From Microbacterium sp. MYb72 (GTDB lineage Bacteria; Actinomycetota; Actinomycetes; Actinomycetales; Microbacteriaceae), in contig NZ_PCOT01000006.1 of the NCBI RefSeq assembly GCF_002979415.1, forward strand, positions 1-64,000: a stretch of DNA of 64,000 bases, in the 5' to 3' direction. Both the position numbers and the translations under genes were made by a program. Each line of letters begins with the position of its first letter. Position 1 is the first letter of the stretch. Under the pieces are notes generated by a model. It had not been told where the DNA came from and searched no databases. It was given only the letters and a program-made list of their open reading frames with translations. Below are positions 50,842-59,827 of the stretch, piece after piece.

Positions 50842-53800
50842 GTGAAGAAGACACTCGCTGGAGTGGCTGCGCTGACGACCGCGGCCGCACTGTCCATCGT
50901 CGTCGCGCCGCCGGCGGTCGCCGCGGCCGGAGACGGGACGATCACGCTCACCGTGGTGAACGACGTCAACGCGAACAGCACGCGAGACGCCGCCGACGCC
51001 GCGCTCAACGGGGTGACGGTGCGGTTCACCGATCCGCAGAACCACACGTTCACGCGCTCCACGAACGCGGCCGGTCAGGTCGTGCTCGGCGGAGCGGACG
51101 CGGGCAACACGCTCGTGGGCGGCAAGTACCGCATCGAGGTGACCAACCCGAACACCGGCACCTACACCGAGGCGCGCATCCTCGACGGGCACGCCGAGCC
51201 GCAGTTCGCCCCGGCGACGTCGTTCGTCGACGTGTCGGGCGGTGCGGATGCCGCGCTCAGCGTCGGCTACGTCGACGTGAGCACGCTGGGCCCCTCCAAC
51301 GCCACGATCTTCTCCGCCATCCAGCCCGACAGCATCTGGCCGGGCGCGGGTGAGGGCCGCGAGATCTACCAGGTCCCCTACCGCCTGAACAGCGCCCCGA
51401 CCGGCGTCACCTCGCGGGTCACGACGGGGTCGGTGTACGGCATCGGCCTCGACCAGAAGGCGCAGAAGCTCTACGCCGGCGCCTACGCCAAGCGCGGCTC
51501 GGTCTACGGTGCGGGCGGCCCCGGTGCGATCTACCGGGTGGACCCGTGGTCGGGAGCCACCGAGGTCTACGCCACGGTCGCAGACGCCGGCACCACGTCG
51601 CACGACATGACCAGCGTCAACGGCGCCGGTCACCAGACCCAGGACTTCGACTTCCGCACCGCGGTGGGCCGTGAGAGCCTCGGCGACGTGGAGGTCACGG
51701 AGGACAGCAAGTACCTCCTCGCGGTGAACATGCACACCGATTCGGTCGTCGTGTACCCGGTGCAGACGGCCCCGAACCCTGCTCCGGTGCAGACGCTCCC
51801 GATCCCGGCCGTCGCCTGTGCGGCGGATCAGGACTGGGCGCCGATGGCGATCGGCGAGAACGCCGGCAAGATCTACGTCGGCGCCGTGTGCGGCGTGACC
51901 ATGCAGGCGAGCGTGATCGAGTACGACATCTCGGCCTCCGGCATCCTCAGCCCCACCGGCGTGGTCTACTCCGGCGACCCGACGACGGCCCCCGGCCACA
52001 GCGGCGTCGTCTCGGGCAACCTCGCCGTCGACGCCTCGTGCCGCTTCGTGGACTGGCTGCCGTGGAGCGACGGCGTCGCGCAGGCGTGCATCAACGCCGG
52101 CGCCGCCTCGACGCCCATCAACCCGGCGGCCAACGGACTCGCGGGGCAGTTCTCGGTGCCGCAGCCGATGCTCTCCGACATCGAGTTCACCGCCGCCGGT
52201 GACATGATCCTCGCCTTCCGCGACCGCGGTGGTGACCAGTACAGCTCGCTGCTCTACTACGGCACCCGCACCAACGGTCTCGGCGCCTACTCGAACTACG
52301 TCACCGCCGGCGACATCGTCGGGGTGTGCGCCTCCGGTTCCACGCTCGACTTCGATTGCCGGGGCAGCCAGCCCCGGGGCGGCGACTTCGACGACTTCGG
52401 CGGTTTCCACAACGAGGCCGCGTTCGGCGGCATGGTCCACGTGCCGGGCACCGACCGACTCGTCATCAACCAGATGGATGCCACCGGGCTGTTCTCGAAC
52501 GGCCTGCGTGCCTTCAACCCCGCCACGGGCAACCAGGCGGCAGGCAGCACCGGCTCCGCGAACGTGCTCGTCACCGACGACTTCCAGAAGGCGCAGGGAC
52601 TGGCCGACATGGAGGCGCTCGTGCTCGCGGCGACCCAGCAGATCGGCAACCGCATCTGGCTGGACACCGACGAGGACGGCATCCAGGATGCCGACGAGCC
52701 GTCGGTCGCCGGTGTGCAGGTGTCGCTCTACGACACGGCCGGCACGCTGATCGCGACCACCGTGACCGACGCGAACGGCGAGTACTGGTTCGACACCGAC
52801 GACGGTCTGCTGCCGGCGACGAACTACCAGATCCGTCTCGACCGCCCGGCGGACTTCGCCGCGGGCGGCCCGCTCGCCGGCACCACGCCGACGGGCGCAG
52901 CCGCGGGGTCGAACCGCGGCATCGACAGCAACGGCGTGACCGTCGACGTCGGCGGCGCTCCGACCGTCGTCGCGAACGTCACCTCGCCCGCGGCCGGACG
53001 CAACGACCACTCCTTCGACTTCGGCTTCGTCCCGACGCCGGTGTCGATCGGTGACTACGTCTGGATCGACCGAGACAACGACGGGCAGCAGGACGCAGGA
53101 GAGCCTCCGGTGGCCGGCATCACCGTGCAGCTGAAGGACTCGACGGGAGCGGTGATCGCGACCACGACGACGGATGCCGACGGCTACTACTCCTTCACGG
53201 ATCTGCGTGCATCGAGCGACTACACGGTCGTCTTCCCGACGACGGTGACGGTCGACGGCGACGTGTACCGTCTCACGGCGCCGAGCAGGGGCGCCTCGGC
53301 ATCCGACTCGAACCCGGCCGTCGACACGGGCGCCGCGCCGGTGCGCACCCCCGCGTCGGGCGACAACCTGGGCACTCCTGGTGACGCCGACGACCCGACG
53401 ATCGACGCGGGCTACGTGCCGATCGTCTCGGTGGGCGACTACGTGTGGATCGACGCCGACAAGGACGGTGTGCAGGATGCCGGTGAGACGCCCGTCGCAG
53501 GGGTCGAGGTGAAGCTGCTGTCGGCCGACGGCCAGACGGTCATCGCGACCACCACGACCGACGCGAACGGCTACTACGTCTTCACCGACCTGCCGGGTTC
53601 GACCGACTACATCATCGAGTTCCCGACGACGGTGACCGTGGGCGGCATCACCTACCCGCTCACCGAGCGCGACGCGGGCGATGACGACGCCGCGGATTCG
53701 GATGCCGACCCGGAGACGGGCCGCGTCTCGATCACGACGCCGGCGTCCGGAGCGAACTCGGCGGAGCCCGGCGAGGCCGACGACCCGACGATCGACGCGG

Positions 53801-55134
53801 GCTTCATCGCCCCTCCGGTCTCGATCGGCGACTACGTGTGGCTCGACGCCGACCGCGACGGCCAGCAGGACGAGGGCGAGAAGCCGGTTCCCGGCGCGAC
53901 CGTGCGGCTGCTGTCGCCCGACGGCGCCACGGTCATCGCGACCACGACGACCGACGCGAACGGCTACTACGCCTTCACCGACCTGGCGCCGGGCGTCGAC
54001 TACGTCGTGGAGTTCCCGACGACCGTGACGGTCGACGGCGTGCGCTACGTGCTCACCGCGCCGGCGCAGGGCGGGTCGGCGACCGACTCCAACCCGGCCG
54101 TCGACACGGGCCGCGCCCCGGTGACGACGCCCCTCGGCGGCGGCAACTCGGGTGAGCCCGGCGAGGCCGACGACCCGACGATCGACGCGGGCTACGTGCC
54201 GGTGCTGGTCTCGATCGGCGACTACGTGTGGCTCGACGCCGACGGAGACGGCATCCAGGACGAGGGCGAGTCCCCCGTCGCCGGTGTCGAGGTGAAGCTG
54301 CTCTCGCCCGACGGTGAGACGGTCATCGCGACCACCACGACCGACGCGAACGGCTACTACGTCTTCACCGACCTGCCGAACTCGACGGACTTCATCGTGG
54401 AGTTCCCGCTCTCGGTCACCGTCGACGGCGTCGAGCACCGACTCACCACGCCCGGCGCGGGCGAGAGCGACGGCGGGGACTCGAACCCGGCCGTGACGAC
54501 GGGTCGCGCACCCGTGACCACGCCGGCCGACGGGCAGAACTCGGCGGAGCCCGGCGAGGCCGACGACCCGACGATCGATGCGGGCTACGCGCCCGTGAAG
54601 GTCTCGGTCGGCGACTACGTCTGGATCGACGCTGACCGCGACGGCGTGCAGGACCCGACCGAGAAGCCCGTCGCGGGCGTCGAGGTGAAGCTCTACGACA
54701 AGGACGGCGTCCTCGTGGCGACGACCACGACCGACGAGTCCGGGTTCTATGTGTTCACCGACCTGAAGCCGTCGACGCAGTACTCGATCGAGTTCCCGAC
54801 CTCCGTGGTCATCGGCGGGGTCACCTATCCTCTGACGTCCGCGAACGTCGGCGGTGACGACAAGGACTCGGATGCCGACCCCAAGACCGGTCGGGTGACC
54901 TTCACCACTCCGGCGACGGGGTCGAACTCGGCGCTGCCGGGTGAGGTCGACCTTCCGACGCTCGACGCGGGCTTCGCGCCTCCTGCTCCGATCGTGGCCC
55001 CTGGCCTCGCGGTCACGGGTGGTGCGGTGCCGTGGGTGCTCGGCGGAGCGGCCGGTCTGCTGCTCCTCCTGGGTGCGGCGCTCGTGCTGATGCGTCGCCG
55101 CCGCGCGACCGCTGAGGCCGTCGAGATCGACTGA
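50842..55134 (+). CDS. LAVTG-anchored surface protein with six SdrD-B-like repeats
   Basis: A 1430-residue exported protein. Signal peptide residues 1-32 (MKKTLAGVAALTTAAALSIV to PAVAAA); a first SdrD/CnaB-like fold (about 33-140); a ~450-residue beta-propeller-like region (DPWSGATEVYATV, VEVTEDSKYLLAVNM); then six SdrD-B-like modules starting near residues 602, 734, 863, 992, 1123 and 1253 with GDYVWxDxDxDGxQD calcium-type loops; LAVTG at 1389-1393, membrane helix and MRRRRATAEAVEID tail. Modules 2-6 are strongly alike at DNA level. GTG start follows GGGGGAGAG. Probably adhesive or structural cell-surface protein. Confidence 0.88.
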   Translation: MKKTLAGVAALTTAAALSIVVAPPAVAAAGDGTITLTVVNDVNANSTRDAADAALNGVTVRFTDPQNHTFTRSTNAAGQVVLGGADAGNTLVGGKYRIEVTNPNTGTYTEARILDGHAEPQFAPATSFVDVSGGADAALSVGYVDVSTLGPSNATIFSAIQPDSIWPGAGEGREIYQVPYRLNSAPTGVTSRVTTGSVYGIGLDQKAQKLYAGAYAKRGSVYGAGGPGAIYRVDPWSGATEVYATVADAGTTSHDMTSVNGAGHQTQDFDFRTAVGRESLGDVEVTEDSKYLLAVNMHTDSVVVYPVQTAPNPAPVQTLPIPAVACAADQDWAPMAIGENAGKIYVGAVCGVTMQASVIEYDISASGILSPTGVVYSGDPTTAPGHSGVVSGNLAVDASCRFVDWLPWSDGVAQACINAGAASTPINPAANGLAGQFSVPQPMLSDIEFTAAGDMILAFRDRGGDQYSSLLYYGTRTNGLGAYSNYVTAGDIVGVCASGSTLDFDCRGSQPRGGDFDDFGGFHNEAAFGGMVHVPGTDRLVINQMDATGLFSNGLRAFNPATGNQAAGSTGSANVLVTDDFQKAQGLADMEALVLAATQQIGNRIWLDTDEDGIQDADEPSVAGVQVSLYDTAGTLIATTVTDANGEYWFDTDDGLLPATNYQIRLDRPADFAAGGPLAGTTPTGAAAGSNRGIDSNGVTVDVGGAPTVVANVTSPAAGRNDHSFDFGFVPTPVSIGDYVWIDRDNDGQQDAGEPPVAGITVQLKDSTGAVIATTTTDADGYYSFTDLRASSDYTVVFPTTVTVDGDVYRLTAPSRGASASDSNPAVDTGAAPVRTPASGDNLGTPGDADDPTIDAGYVPIVSVGDYVWIDADKDGVQDAGETPVAGVEVKLLSADGQTVIATTTTDANGYYVFTDLPGSTDYIIEFPTTVTVGGITYPLTERDAGDDDAADSDADPETGRVSITTPASGANSAEPGEADDPTIDAGFIAPPVSIGDYVWLDADRDGQQDEGEKPVPGATVRLLSPDGATVIATTTTDANGYYAFTDLAPGVDYVVEFPTTVTVDGVRYVLTAPAQGGSATDSNPAVDTGRAPVTTPLGGGNSGEPGEADDPTIDAGYVPVLVSIGDYVWLDADGDGIQDEGESPVAGVEVKLLSPDGETVIATTTTDANGYYVFTDLPNSTDFIVEFPLSVTVDGVEHRLTTPGAGESDGGDSNPAVTTGRAPVTTPADGQNSAEPGEADDPTIDAGYAPVKVSVGDYVWIDADRDGVQDPTEKPVAGVEVKLYDKDGVLVATTTTDESGFYVFTDLKPSTQYSIEFPTSVVIGGVTYPLTSANVGGDDKDSDADPKTGRVTFTTPATGSNSALPGEVDLPTLDAGFAPPAPIVAPGLAVTGGAVPWVLGGAAGLLLLLGAALVLMRRRRATAEAVEID
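53041..54990 (+). repeat. five near-identical ~390-bp coding repeats
   Basis: Modules 2-6 of the surface protein repeat at about 390-base spacing. Long exact tracts recur, for instance GCCGACGACCCGACGATCGA near 53392, 53779, 54169 and 54559 and GACCACGACGACCGACGCGA-like strings. Such repeats favour slippage or recombination that changes repeat number. Confidence 0.8.
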
Positions 55135-55142
55135 CCGAGGAT

Positions 55143-55180
55143 GAGGAGGGCCGTCGCGATCCGTCGCGGCGGCCCTCCTC
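55143..55180 (+). terminator. long-stem hairpin after the repeat surface protein
   Basis: GAGGAGGGCCG (55143-55153) pairs with CGGCCCTCCTC (55170-55180) and the stem continues inward (CGCG/CGCG, one G-T) to a 6-base loop. It starts 9 bases after the stop. No T-tract, as is common in very GC-rich actinobacteria. Confidence 0.75.
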
Positions 55181-55208
55181 GCGTCCGGGGTCTTGCCGTC
55201 GCGTGCGC

Positions 55209-55291
55209 CGCTCGCGCGTCAGGGGCCCCCGGGGCGTATGCCGCTCGCGCGTTCGGGTCACGTCGTCGCGTGTGTCGCTCGCGCGTTCGGG
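55209..55291. repeat. degenerate 33-34-bp tandem repeat
   Basis: CGCTCGCGCGTTCGGG occurs at 55242-55257 and 55276-55291, with a variant CGCTCGCGCGTCAGGG at 55209-55224, giving about 33-34-base spacing. It fills the gap between the surface-protein terminator and the inverted repeat at 55284-55362. No protein or RNA gene is evident in this 282-base gap. Confidence 0.6.
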
Positions 55292-55362
55292 AGGAGAAAG
55301 CACCCTCGGGCTGAGGAATGCGGGCGGATCCTCAGCCGATGCGTGAGTTCTCCTCCCGAACG
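55284..55362. repeat. long nested inverted repeat, GTTCGGGAGGAGAA type
   Basis: Outer arms CGTTCGGGAGGAGAA (55284-55298) and TTCTCCTCCCGAACG (55348-55362), exact over 15 bases; inner arms GCTGAGGA (55310-55317) and TCCTCAGC (55329-55336). It lies between convergent genes and has the same two-tier build as the elements at 12944, 21009 and 38193, but with different sequence. Confidence 0.75.
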
Positions 55363-55416
55363 TGAGGGCAGGGAGGGGGGTGCGAGAGGGGAGCCGCGCG
55401 AGGAGGTCCGCGACCC

Positions 55417-56127
55417 TCAGGCGGTCGCGGCCCGCAGTGCGATGCGGATCATGTCTCCGAAGGTCTGCTCGCGCTCCAGCGCGGTGGTCTCCTCGCCCGT
55501 GACGATGTGGTCGGAGACGGTGCAGATGCTCAGCGCTCGCCGACCGTAGTACGCCGCGAGCGTGTAGAGACCGCTCGTCTCCATCTCGACTCCGAGCACG
55601 CCGTGCTGCACGAACGGCTCGGTGAGCTCGGGGCGGGTGCTGTAGAACTGGTCGCTCGAGAGCAGCAGCCCGACGTGCACGTTCGACTCCGGCGGCTCGG
55701 CCTCGCTCGCCTCGACGGCGGCGCGCAGCAGCGAGAAGTCGGCGACGGGGGCGTAGTCGAGACCGTGGAAGCGCACCCGGTTGATGCCGGAGTCGGTGCA
55801 CGCCCCGTTCGCGATGATGATGTCGCGCACCTTCAGCTTCTCGGTCAGCGCGCCGCACGACCCAACCCTGACGACCGTCTGCACCCCGTAGGAGTCGAAC
55901 AGCTCGTTCGCGTAGATCGCCATCGAGGGCTGGCCCATGCCCGACCCCTGCACTGAGACGCGATGCCCCTCCCAGGTGCCGGTGAAGCCCAGCATCCCGC
56001 GCGTCTCGGAGTACAGCTGCGCGTCGTCGAGAAAGGTCTCGGCGATCCACTTCGCCCGCAGCGGATCTCCGGGGAACAGGACGATGGGGGCGATCTGGCC
56101 GGGCTCTGCGGCGATGTGCGTGCTCAT
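55417..56127 (-). CDS. deoD: purine-nucleoside phosphorylase
   Basis: A 236-residue hexameric-type (DeoD) phosphorylase that splits purine nucleosides with phosphate in salvage. [29 protein letters not shown], the [12 protein letters not shown] substrate loop (with the conserved Glu-Met-Glu) and [14 protein letters not shown] with the catalytic Asp are clear. Normal length and start. It stands alone, convergent with the surface-protein gene and divergent from the CPBP protein. Confidence 0.95.
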   Translation of the reverse strand: MSTHIAAEPGQIAPIVLFPGDPLRAKWIAETFLDDAQLYSETRGMLGFTGTWEGHRVSVQGSGMGQPSMAIYANELFDSYGVQTVVRVGSCGALTEKLKVRDIIIANGACTDSGINRVRFHGLDYAPVADFSLLRAAVEASEAEPPESNVHVGLLLSSDQFYSTRPELTEPFVQHGVLGVEMETSGLYTLAAYYGRRALSICTVSDHIVTGEETTALEREQTFGDMIRIALRAATA

Positions 56128-56165
56128 GGGGTCAGCGTAGTGAGGGGTCGCCGGGCGGGGTGCCT

Positions 56166-56185
56166 GGAACTGATATTCCGGTTCC
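56166..56185. promoter_or_regulatory. GGAAC/GTTCC dyad upstream of CPBP gene
   Basis: GGAAC (56166-56170) and GTTCC (56181-56185) form an inverted repeat with an AT-rich centre, in the gap between divergent deoD and CPBP genes. Could be an operator or part of an extracytoplasmic-sigma -35 (GGAAC); unproven. Confidence 0.3.
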
Positions 56186-56231
56186 TATAGCGTGAAGGGG
56201 ATCGCGATTCTCGCGGCGAGAGGGAGGCGAC

Positions 56232-57047
56232 ATGGCGGAGCACGCGGCGGCATCGGGGTGGCGCGGATTCTGGGAGCGCGGCGGCTGGTGGAGGGCGCTC
56301 GTGCTCGCGGCCGTCTACTTCGTGCTGTACGAGGGGCTGTCGCTCCTCTTCGGACCGCTGGCCGAGGGGATCACGGACCCGCAGAGCGCCGCGGCCGTGG
56401 TCGTCTTCTACGTCCTGCCCGTGACGGTCGGCGCGCTGCTGCTGATCGCGTTCATCTGGTCGGTCGGCTGGTTCGGCGAGATCTTCGGACCGCAGCCGAT
56501 CCGCGGCAGCGGCTGGATGTGGATCGCCGTCGCGGCCGTGCTGCTGTTCAACATCCTGCGCTTCGCGACGATCGACTACGCAGACACCGAGGCGGGCGTC
56601 GTGCCGGCCTGGCTGCTGGCGGGGCTCCTCGTGGGTTTCGCCGAGGAGGTGCTCACCCGCGGACTCGTCGTGAATCTGCTCCGCAAGGCCGGCTACCGGG
56701 AGATCGTCGTCGCCGTCGTCTCCGCGGCGGTCTTCGCCGGTCTGCACGCCGGCAACCTGCTGTCCGGTCAGGCGCTGCTCCCCACGTTGGTCCAGCTCGG
56801 CTACACCTTCGCGTTCGGGATCTGCATGTACCTCGCGATGCGGGTGACCGGAACGATCATCGTGCCGATCCTGTTGCACGCCACGACCGATCCGAGCATC
56901 TTCCTGCAGTCCGCCCACCCCGCCGAGGGTGCGCTCGCCGGCATCGCCGGTCTCGGCAACATCGTCGTGATCATCGTCGGACTGGTGCTGCTGATCTTCA
57001 TCCGCGGACGCGTGGAGAGCACGCGGGAGCAGGCGGCGATCGCCTAG
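56232..57047 (+). CDS. CPBP-family intramembrane protease
   Basis: A 271-residue protein with about eight membrane helices and the three CPBP (Abi/Rce1-type) motifs: EEVLTRGLVVNLL, the FAGLHAGNL histidine and HATTDPSIF with the last His/Asp region. These glutamates and histidines form the active site in the Rce1 family. In bacteria such enzymes process peptides or give immunity to bacteriocins, but no bacteriocin gene is near. It overlaps nothing and is convergent with the alkylation-repair gene two bases away. Confidence 0.85.
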   Translation: MAEHAAASGWRGFWERGGWWRALVLAAVYFVLYEGLSLLFGPLAEGITDPQSAAAVVVFYVLPVTVGALLLIAFIWSVGWFGEIFGPQPIRGSGWMWIAVAAVLLFNILRFATIDYADTEAGVVPAWLLAGLLVGFAEEVLTRGLVVNLLRKAGYREIVVAVVSAAVFAGLHAGNLLSGQALLPTLVQLGYTFAFGICMYLAMRVTGTIIVPILLHATTDPSIFLQSAHPAEGALAGIAGLGNIVVIIVGLVLLIFIRGRVESTREQAAIA

Positions 57048-57049
57048 GG

Positions 57050-57706
57050 TCAGCCCTGCCGGCGGACCATCTCGGCGATCCAGATCGGGGCGAACGGAGA
57101 CGTGCACCCCGGCGCCGTCGGATAGTCGGCGAGCACCTGCAGATCGTTCCCGATCGCGAGGGCGCGGTCGCGCAGGTGCGGATGGTGGATGCCGATCTGC
57201 GCCAGCGTCTCGTTCATCGCCCACTGCGTCCGGGGTGCGGCATCCCTCATGTCCCGCTCGATCTCGTCGAGCAGGGCGCCGAGGTCGAGGCCGTCGGGCT
57301 GCTTCACGACCCGCACGGACGTCAGCGACCACCCCGCGGCCGACACGGTGTCGGCGGGGTCGTGCCGCCACCCCTCTCGCAGGTCGTCGGAGAGCGGCGT
57401 CTTCTTGAGCACGTAGTTCACGAACCAGTCGTTGACCTTGGGCGGCTGCGGCTCGCGCAGCATCCCGTCGAGGTCCTCCGCGGAGTACTGCCGTGGGGCG
57501 CAGACCAGCAGCGCGAGCAGCCGGGCCGGGGTCTCTCCGGTCTCCCACAGCTCACGGGCCAGCGGCTGATCGGTCTTGGCCTTCTTCGCGACCGCGCGGA
57601 GACGGCTGAGGTTCATGCCGTGATCGTCGCCGCGCTTCTCGTTCGCCGCGCGCACCTTCGGATCCTCCAGCGCCGCGAGCTCGGCGAGGGCATCAGCGAG
57701 TTCCAT
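57050..57706 (-). CDS. DNA alkylation repair (AlkD-like) protein
   Basis: A 218-residue all-helical protein of the AlkD-like HEAT-repeat DNA alkylation repair family: LRAVAKKAKTDQPLARELWETG, WDVxNxxxx-like DWFVNYVLKKTP and the HxxxRDRALAIGNDLQ closing helix. It may remove alkylated bases, although the key tryptophan/aspartate pair could not be placed with certainty. ATG 57706 was chosen because the reading upstream becomes repetitive low-complexity; the GGAGG ribosome site is only one base away, so another start is possible. Confidence 0.72.
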   Translation of the reverse strand: MELADALAELAALEDPKVRAANEKRGDDHGMNLSRLRAVAKKAKTDQPLARELWETGETPARLLALLVCAPRQYSAEDLDGMLREPQPPKVNDWFVNYVLKKTPLSDDLREGWRHDPADTVSAAGWSLTSVRVVKQPDGLDLGALLDEIERDMRDAAPRTQWAMNETLAQIGIHHPHLRDRALAIGNDLQVLADYPTAPGCTSPFAPIWIAEMVRRQG

Positions 57707-58049
57707 GCCTCCAGGGTAGGGCTCGGGGCCGCGGCCTCCCTCGCATCCATCTCGAGTCGTGGCGCGGTCCGCGTCCGTCCGGGGCCGTCCGCGTCCGTCC
57801 GGGGCCGTCCGCGTCCGTCCGGGGCCGTCCGAATTTCGGATGACGGCGCTTTTCTCGGACGCACGCGCCGTGATCATCCGAATTCCGCGCATCCGTCCGA
57901 ATTTCGGATGCCGCGACCGGAGGATGCCGCACAACGGATGCGGCCATTCGAGGATGCGCGGCCGGAGGATGCGCGGCACGGAGGATGCCGCACACGGATG
58001 CCGCCGCATCACCGTGTCGGCGCACCCGTGTCGGCGCGACACGGCGCGC
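57707..58049. repeat. repeat-rich intergenic region
   Basis: This 343-base gap has no supported gene. It contains a 20-base unit (GCGTCCGTCCGGGGCCGTCC) in three exact tandem copies (57771-57830), a palindromic 18-mer CCGTCCGAATTTCGGATG at 57825-57842 and 57893-57910 with a degraded inverted copy near 57874, and two GGAGGATGCCGCACA-type copies (from about 57919 and 57979). A leader or promoter of the alkylation-repair gene must also lie here. Confidence 0.75.
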
Positions 58050-59087
58050 TCAGCCCTCGCCGAGGAGCTCGCCGTGGATGCGGCGGAGATCCTCCATGAG
58101 CGAGCCGATGAGGATCCAGTGACCGGAGGAGGGCGGTGTGATCACCAGCGGAGCGGTGAGCGCAGGGATCGCCGAGGTCAGCGCCTCCGGCTCCGGCGAG
58201 ACCTCCGCGAGCTGCACGGCGAGGCGCACGTCGTGGCCGGCGCGCCGCAGCTGCTCGGCGATCGCCGCCACCGCGGGCTCCTCGCCGATCGTGTCGTCGT
58301 AGTGGTCGAAGTAGGCGCGGGTCATGCCGATGGTCTGGGTCACGATCGGCGACAGCCGCTCCAGCAGCGCGCGCATCTCCCGCAGCTCGTCGCGATGGGC
58401 CGAGCGCCGCGGATTGAGGGTGAGCGACTCCTCTCCTGCGGCGATCGAGGCCTCGGCGGCATCCTTCATCGGCCGCAGCAGCCGCACCTCGAGCATGAGC
58501 TCCTGCAGGCGGGCGGGTGACTGCGGTGCGGGCAGGGCTGCGGCCAGACGGTCGAGGCAGGCGGCGAGCTCACGGCCGAGGAGCCCGAGGTCGCGCCGTG
58601 CGGGTCCGGTGAGCACGGGCGGCACGATGAGGGCGTTCACGACGATGCCGATGCCGACGCCGATCAGCGTCTCCACGATGCGCGACAGCGCGTAGGCGGG
58701 TGTCGACGAGCCGAGAGCCAGCACGAGCATCGCCGAGATGGCGATCTGGTTGCCGGTGCCGGGGGAGGCGCGGAAGGCCCAGGCGACGAGCATGGCGACG
58801 ACGATCGCGAGCAGCACGATCCACGCGGGCGAGCCCAGCAGCCAGCCCAGCGCGAGCGCGATCACGACGCCGGCGATCACGCCGATGCTGCGCTCGAGCG
58901 CCTTCGACAGCGACTGGTTGACGCTGGGCTGCACGACCAGCAGCGCGGCGATCGCCGCGAACACGGGCAGCTGCTCCGGGAAGATCGCCCCCGCGATGAG
59001 CCACGCGGCGATGGTCGCCGCGGCGGACTTCACCACCTGCAGCAGGGGTGAGCGCCTGGCGGCCCTGATCGCGACGGGGATGCGCAT
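58050..59087 (-). CDS. FUSC/aromatic acid exporter family protein
   Basis: A 345-residue membrane protein: about six helices in residues 15-160 (VKSAAATIAAWLIAGAIFPE, AIAALLVVQPSVNQSL, IAGVVIALALGWLLG and so on) and a helical cytosolic C-terminal half. The FPEQLP...VQPS pattern is typical of FUSC-like/ArAE-type proteins thought to export aromatic acids or other toxic organic anions. Monocistronic. Substrate unknown. Confidence 0.82.
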   Translation of the reverse strand: MRIPVAIRAARRSPLLQVVKSAAATIAAWLIAGAIFPEQLPVFAAIAALLVVQPSVNQSLSKALERSIGVIAGVVIALALGWLLGSPAWIVLLAIVVAMLVAWAFRASPGTGNQIAISAMLVLALGSSTPAYALSRIVETLIGVGIGIVVNALIVPPVLTGPARRDLGLLGRELAACLDRLAAALPAPQSPARLQELMLEVRLLRPMKDAAEASIAAGEESLTLNPRRSAHRDELREMRALLERLSPIVTQTIGMTRAYFDHYDDTIGEEPAVAAIAEQLRRAGHDVRLAVQLAEVSPEPEALTSAIPALTAPLVITPPSSGHWILIGSLMEDLRRIHGELLGEG

Positions 59088-59132
59088 GGCACAACGCTAC
59101 TCGGGTGACGGCATCCGTCCTGTCGAGCGCGT

Positions 59133-59774
59133 TCAGGGGGTCGTGGCGGCGGCGCGCAGCGGGCCCTTCGCGATGTCGTCGATGAACCAGGCGCCTTCGA
59201 CCTTCGTCAGGGTGTACTCGCGGGGCTGGGCGAACTCGTCTCCGGCGTCGGCGCCGAGCTCGTGCAGGAAGCCGTCGGAGGCGCTGACGATCGTGAAGAG
59301 GGATTCAAATCCGACGGTCGCGTGCTGCCGGTCGGCGTCGATCGTCGAGGCGGTCCAGGCCACTCCGGTCTGCGCGATCGACAGGTCGTTGTCGACGTAC
59401 ATGGCCGTGACGGCATCCGCGTAGTCCTCGCCCGCCAGCTTGTCGAGGAAGAGCGGCGAGAAGAACCGCTCCTCCGCCGCGACGGAGTCGGCGACCGTGC
59501 TCGGGGTCCGGTTGTCGGATGCTCCGGAGTGCAGCGCGACGACCTGCTGCAGCGCCTGGACGTCGGGGTCGTCGAGGGTCAGGTGCTCCCCTGTCGACGC
59601 GATCGTCCACAGGGTGTCGTCGGGGTCGAAGTGCGGTGTGGGGCTCGCGCTCGGCATGGCCGCTGACCCATCGGATGCCGTCGATGGGCCGCTGTCCGTG
59701 CATCCGGACAGCGCGACCGATCCGATCACGAGCGAGACGAGGACGGCGAGGGCCTTCGCGGTGGTTCTCTGCAT
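59133..59774 (-). CDS. secreted lipoprotein, unknown function
   Basis: A 213-residue predicted lipoprotein: signal peptide with SVALSGC, lipidated Cys25, then a Ser/Pro-rich linker and a soluble domain ending in TKVEGAWFIDDIAKGPLR, which resembles small NTF2-like or nuclear-transport-like folds used as sensors or carriers. Strong GGGAGGAGG ribosome site before ATG 59774. It follows a GH16 enzyme on the same strand but a stable hairpin separates them, so they may not be co-transcribed. Confidence 0.78.
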   Translation of the reverse strand: MQRTTAKALAVLVSLVIGSVALSGCTDSGPSTASDGSAAMPSASPTPHFDPDDTLWTIASTGEHLTLDDPDVQALQQVVALHSGASDNRTPSTVADSVAAEERFFSPLFLDKLAGEDYADAVTAMYVDNDLSIAQTGVAWTASTIDADRQHATVGFESLFTIVSASDGFLHELGADAGDEFAQPREYTLTKVEGAWFIDDIAKGPLRAAATTP

Positions 59775-59785
59775 GGGTTCCTCCT

Positions 59786-59815
59786 CCCGGGGAGGGCTGT
59801 GCGGCCCTCCCCGGG
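59786..59815 (-). terminator. 12-bp hairpin after the GH16 gene
   Basis: CCCGGGGAGGGC (59786-59797) pairs exactly with GCCCTCCCCGGG (59804-59815) around a 6-base loop. It follows the GH16 stop on the minus strand and touches the ribosome site of the lipoprotein gene, so it could also affect that gene's translation. Confidence 0.7.
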
Positions 59816-59827
59816 TCTCTCGGTCGG

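Noticed and set aside
50725..54438. Long minus-strand frame opposite the repeat surface protein
   Set aside because: Repetitive Arg/Val/Gly/Asp sequence produced by the antisense of SdrD-B-like repeats; no domain or start signal.
57771..57830. Tandem repeat as a CRISPR array
   Set aside because: The 20-base units are directly adjacent without spacers and no cas genes are present.
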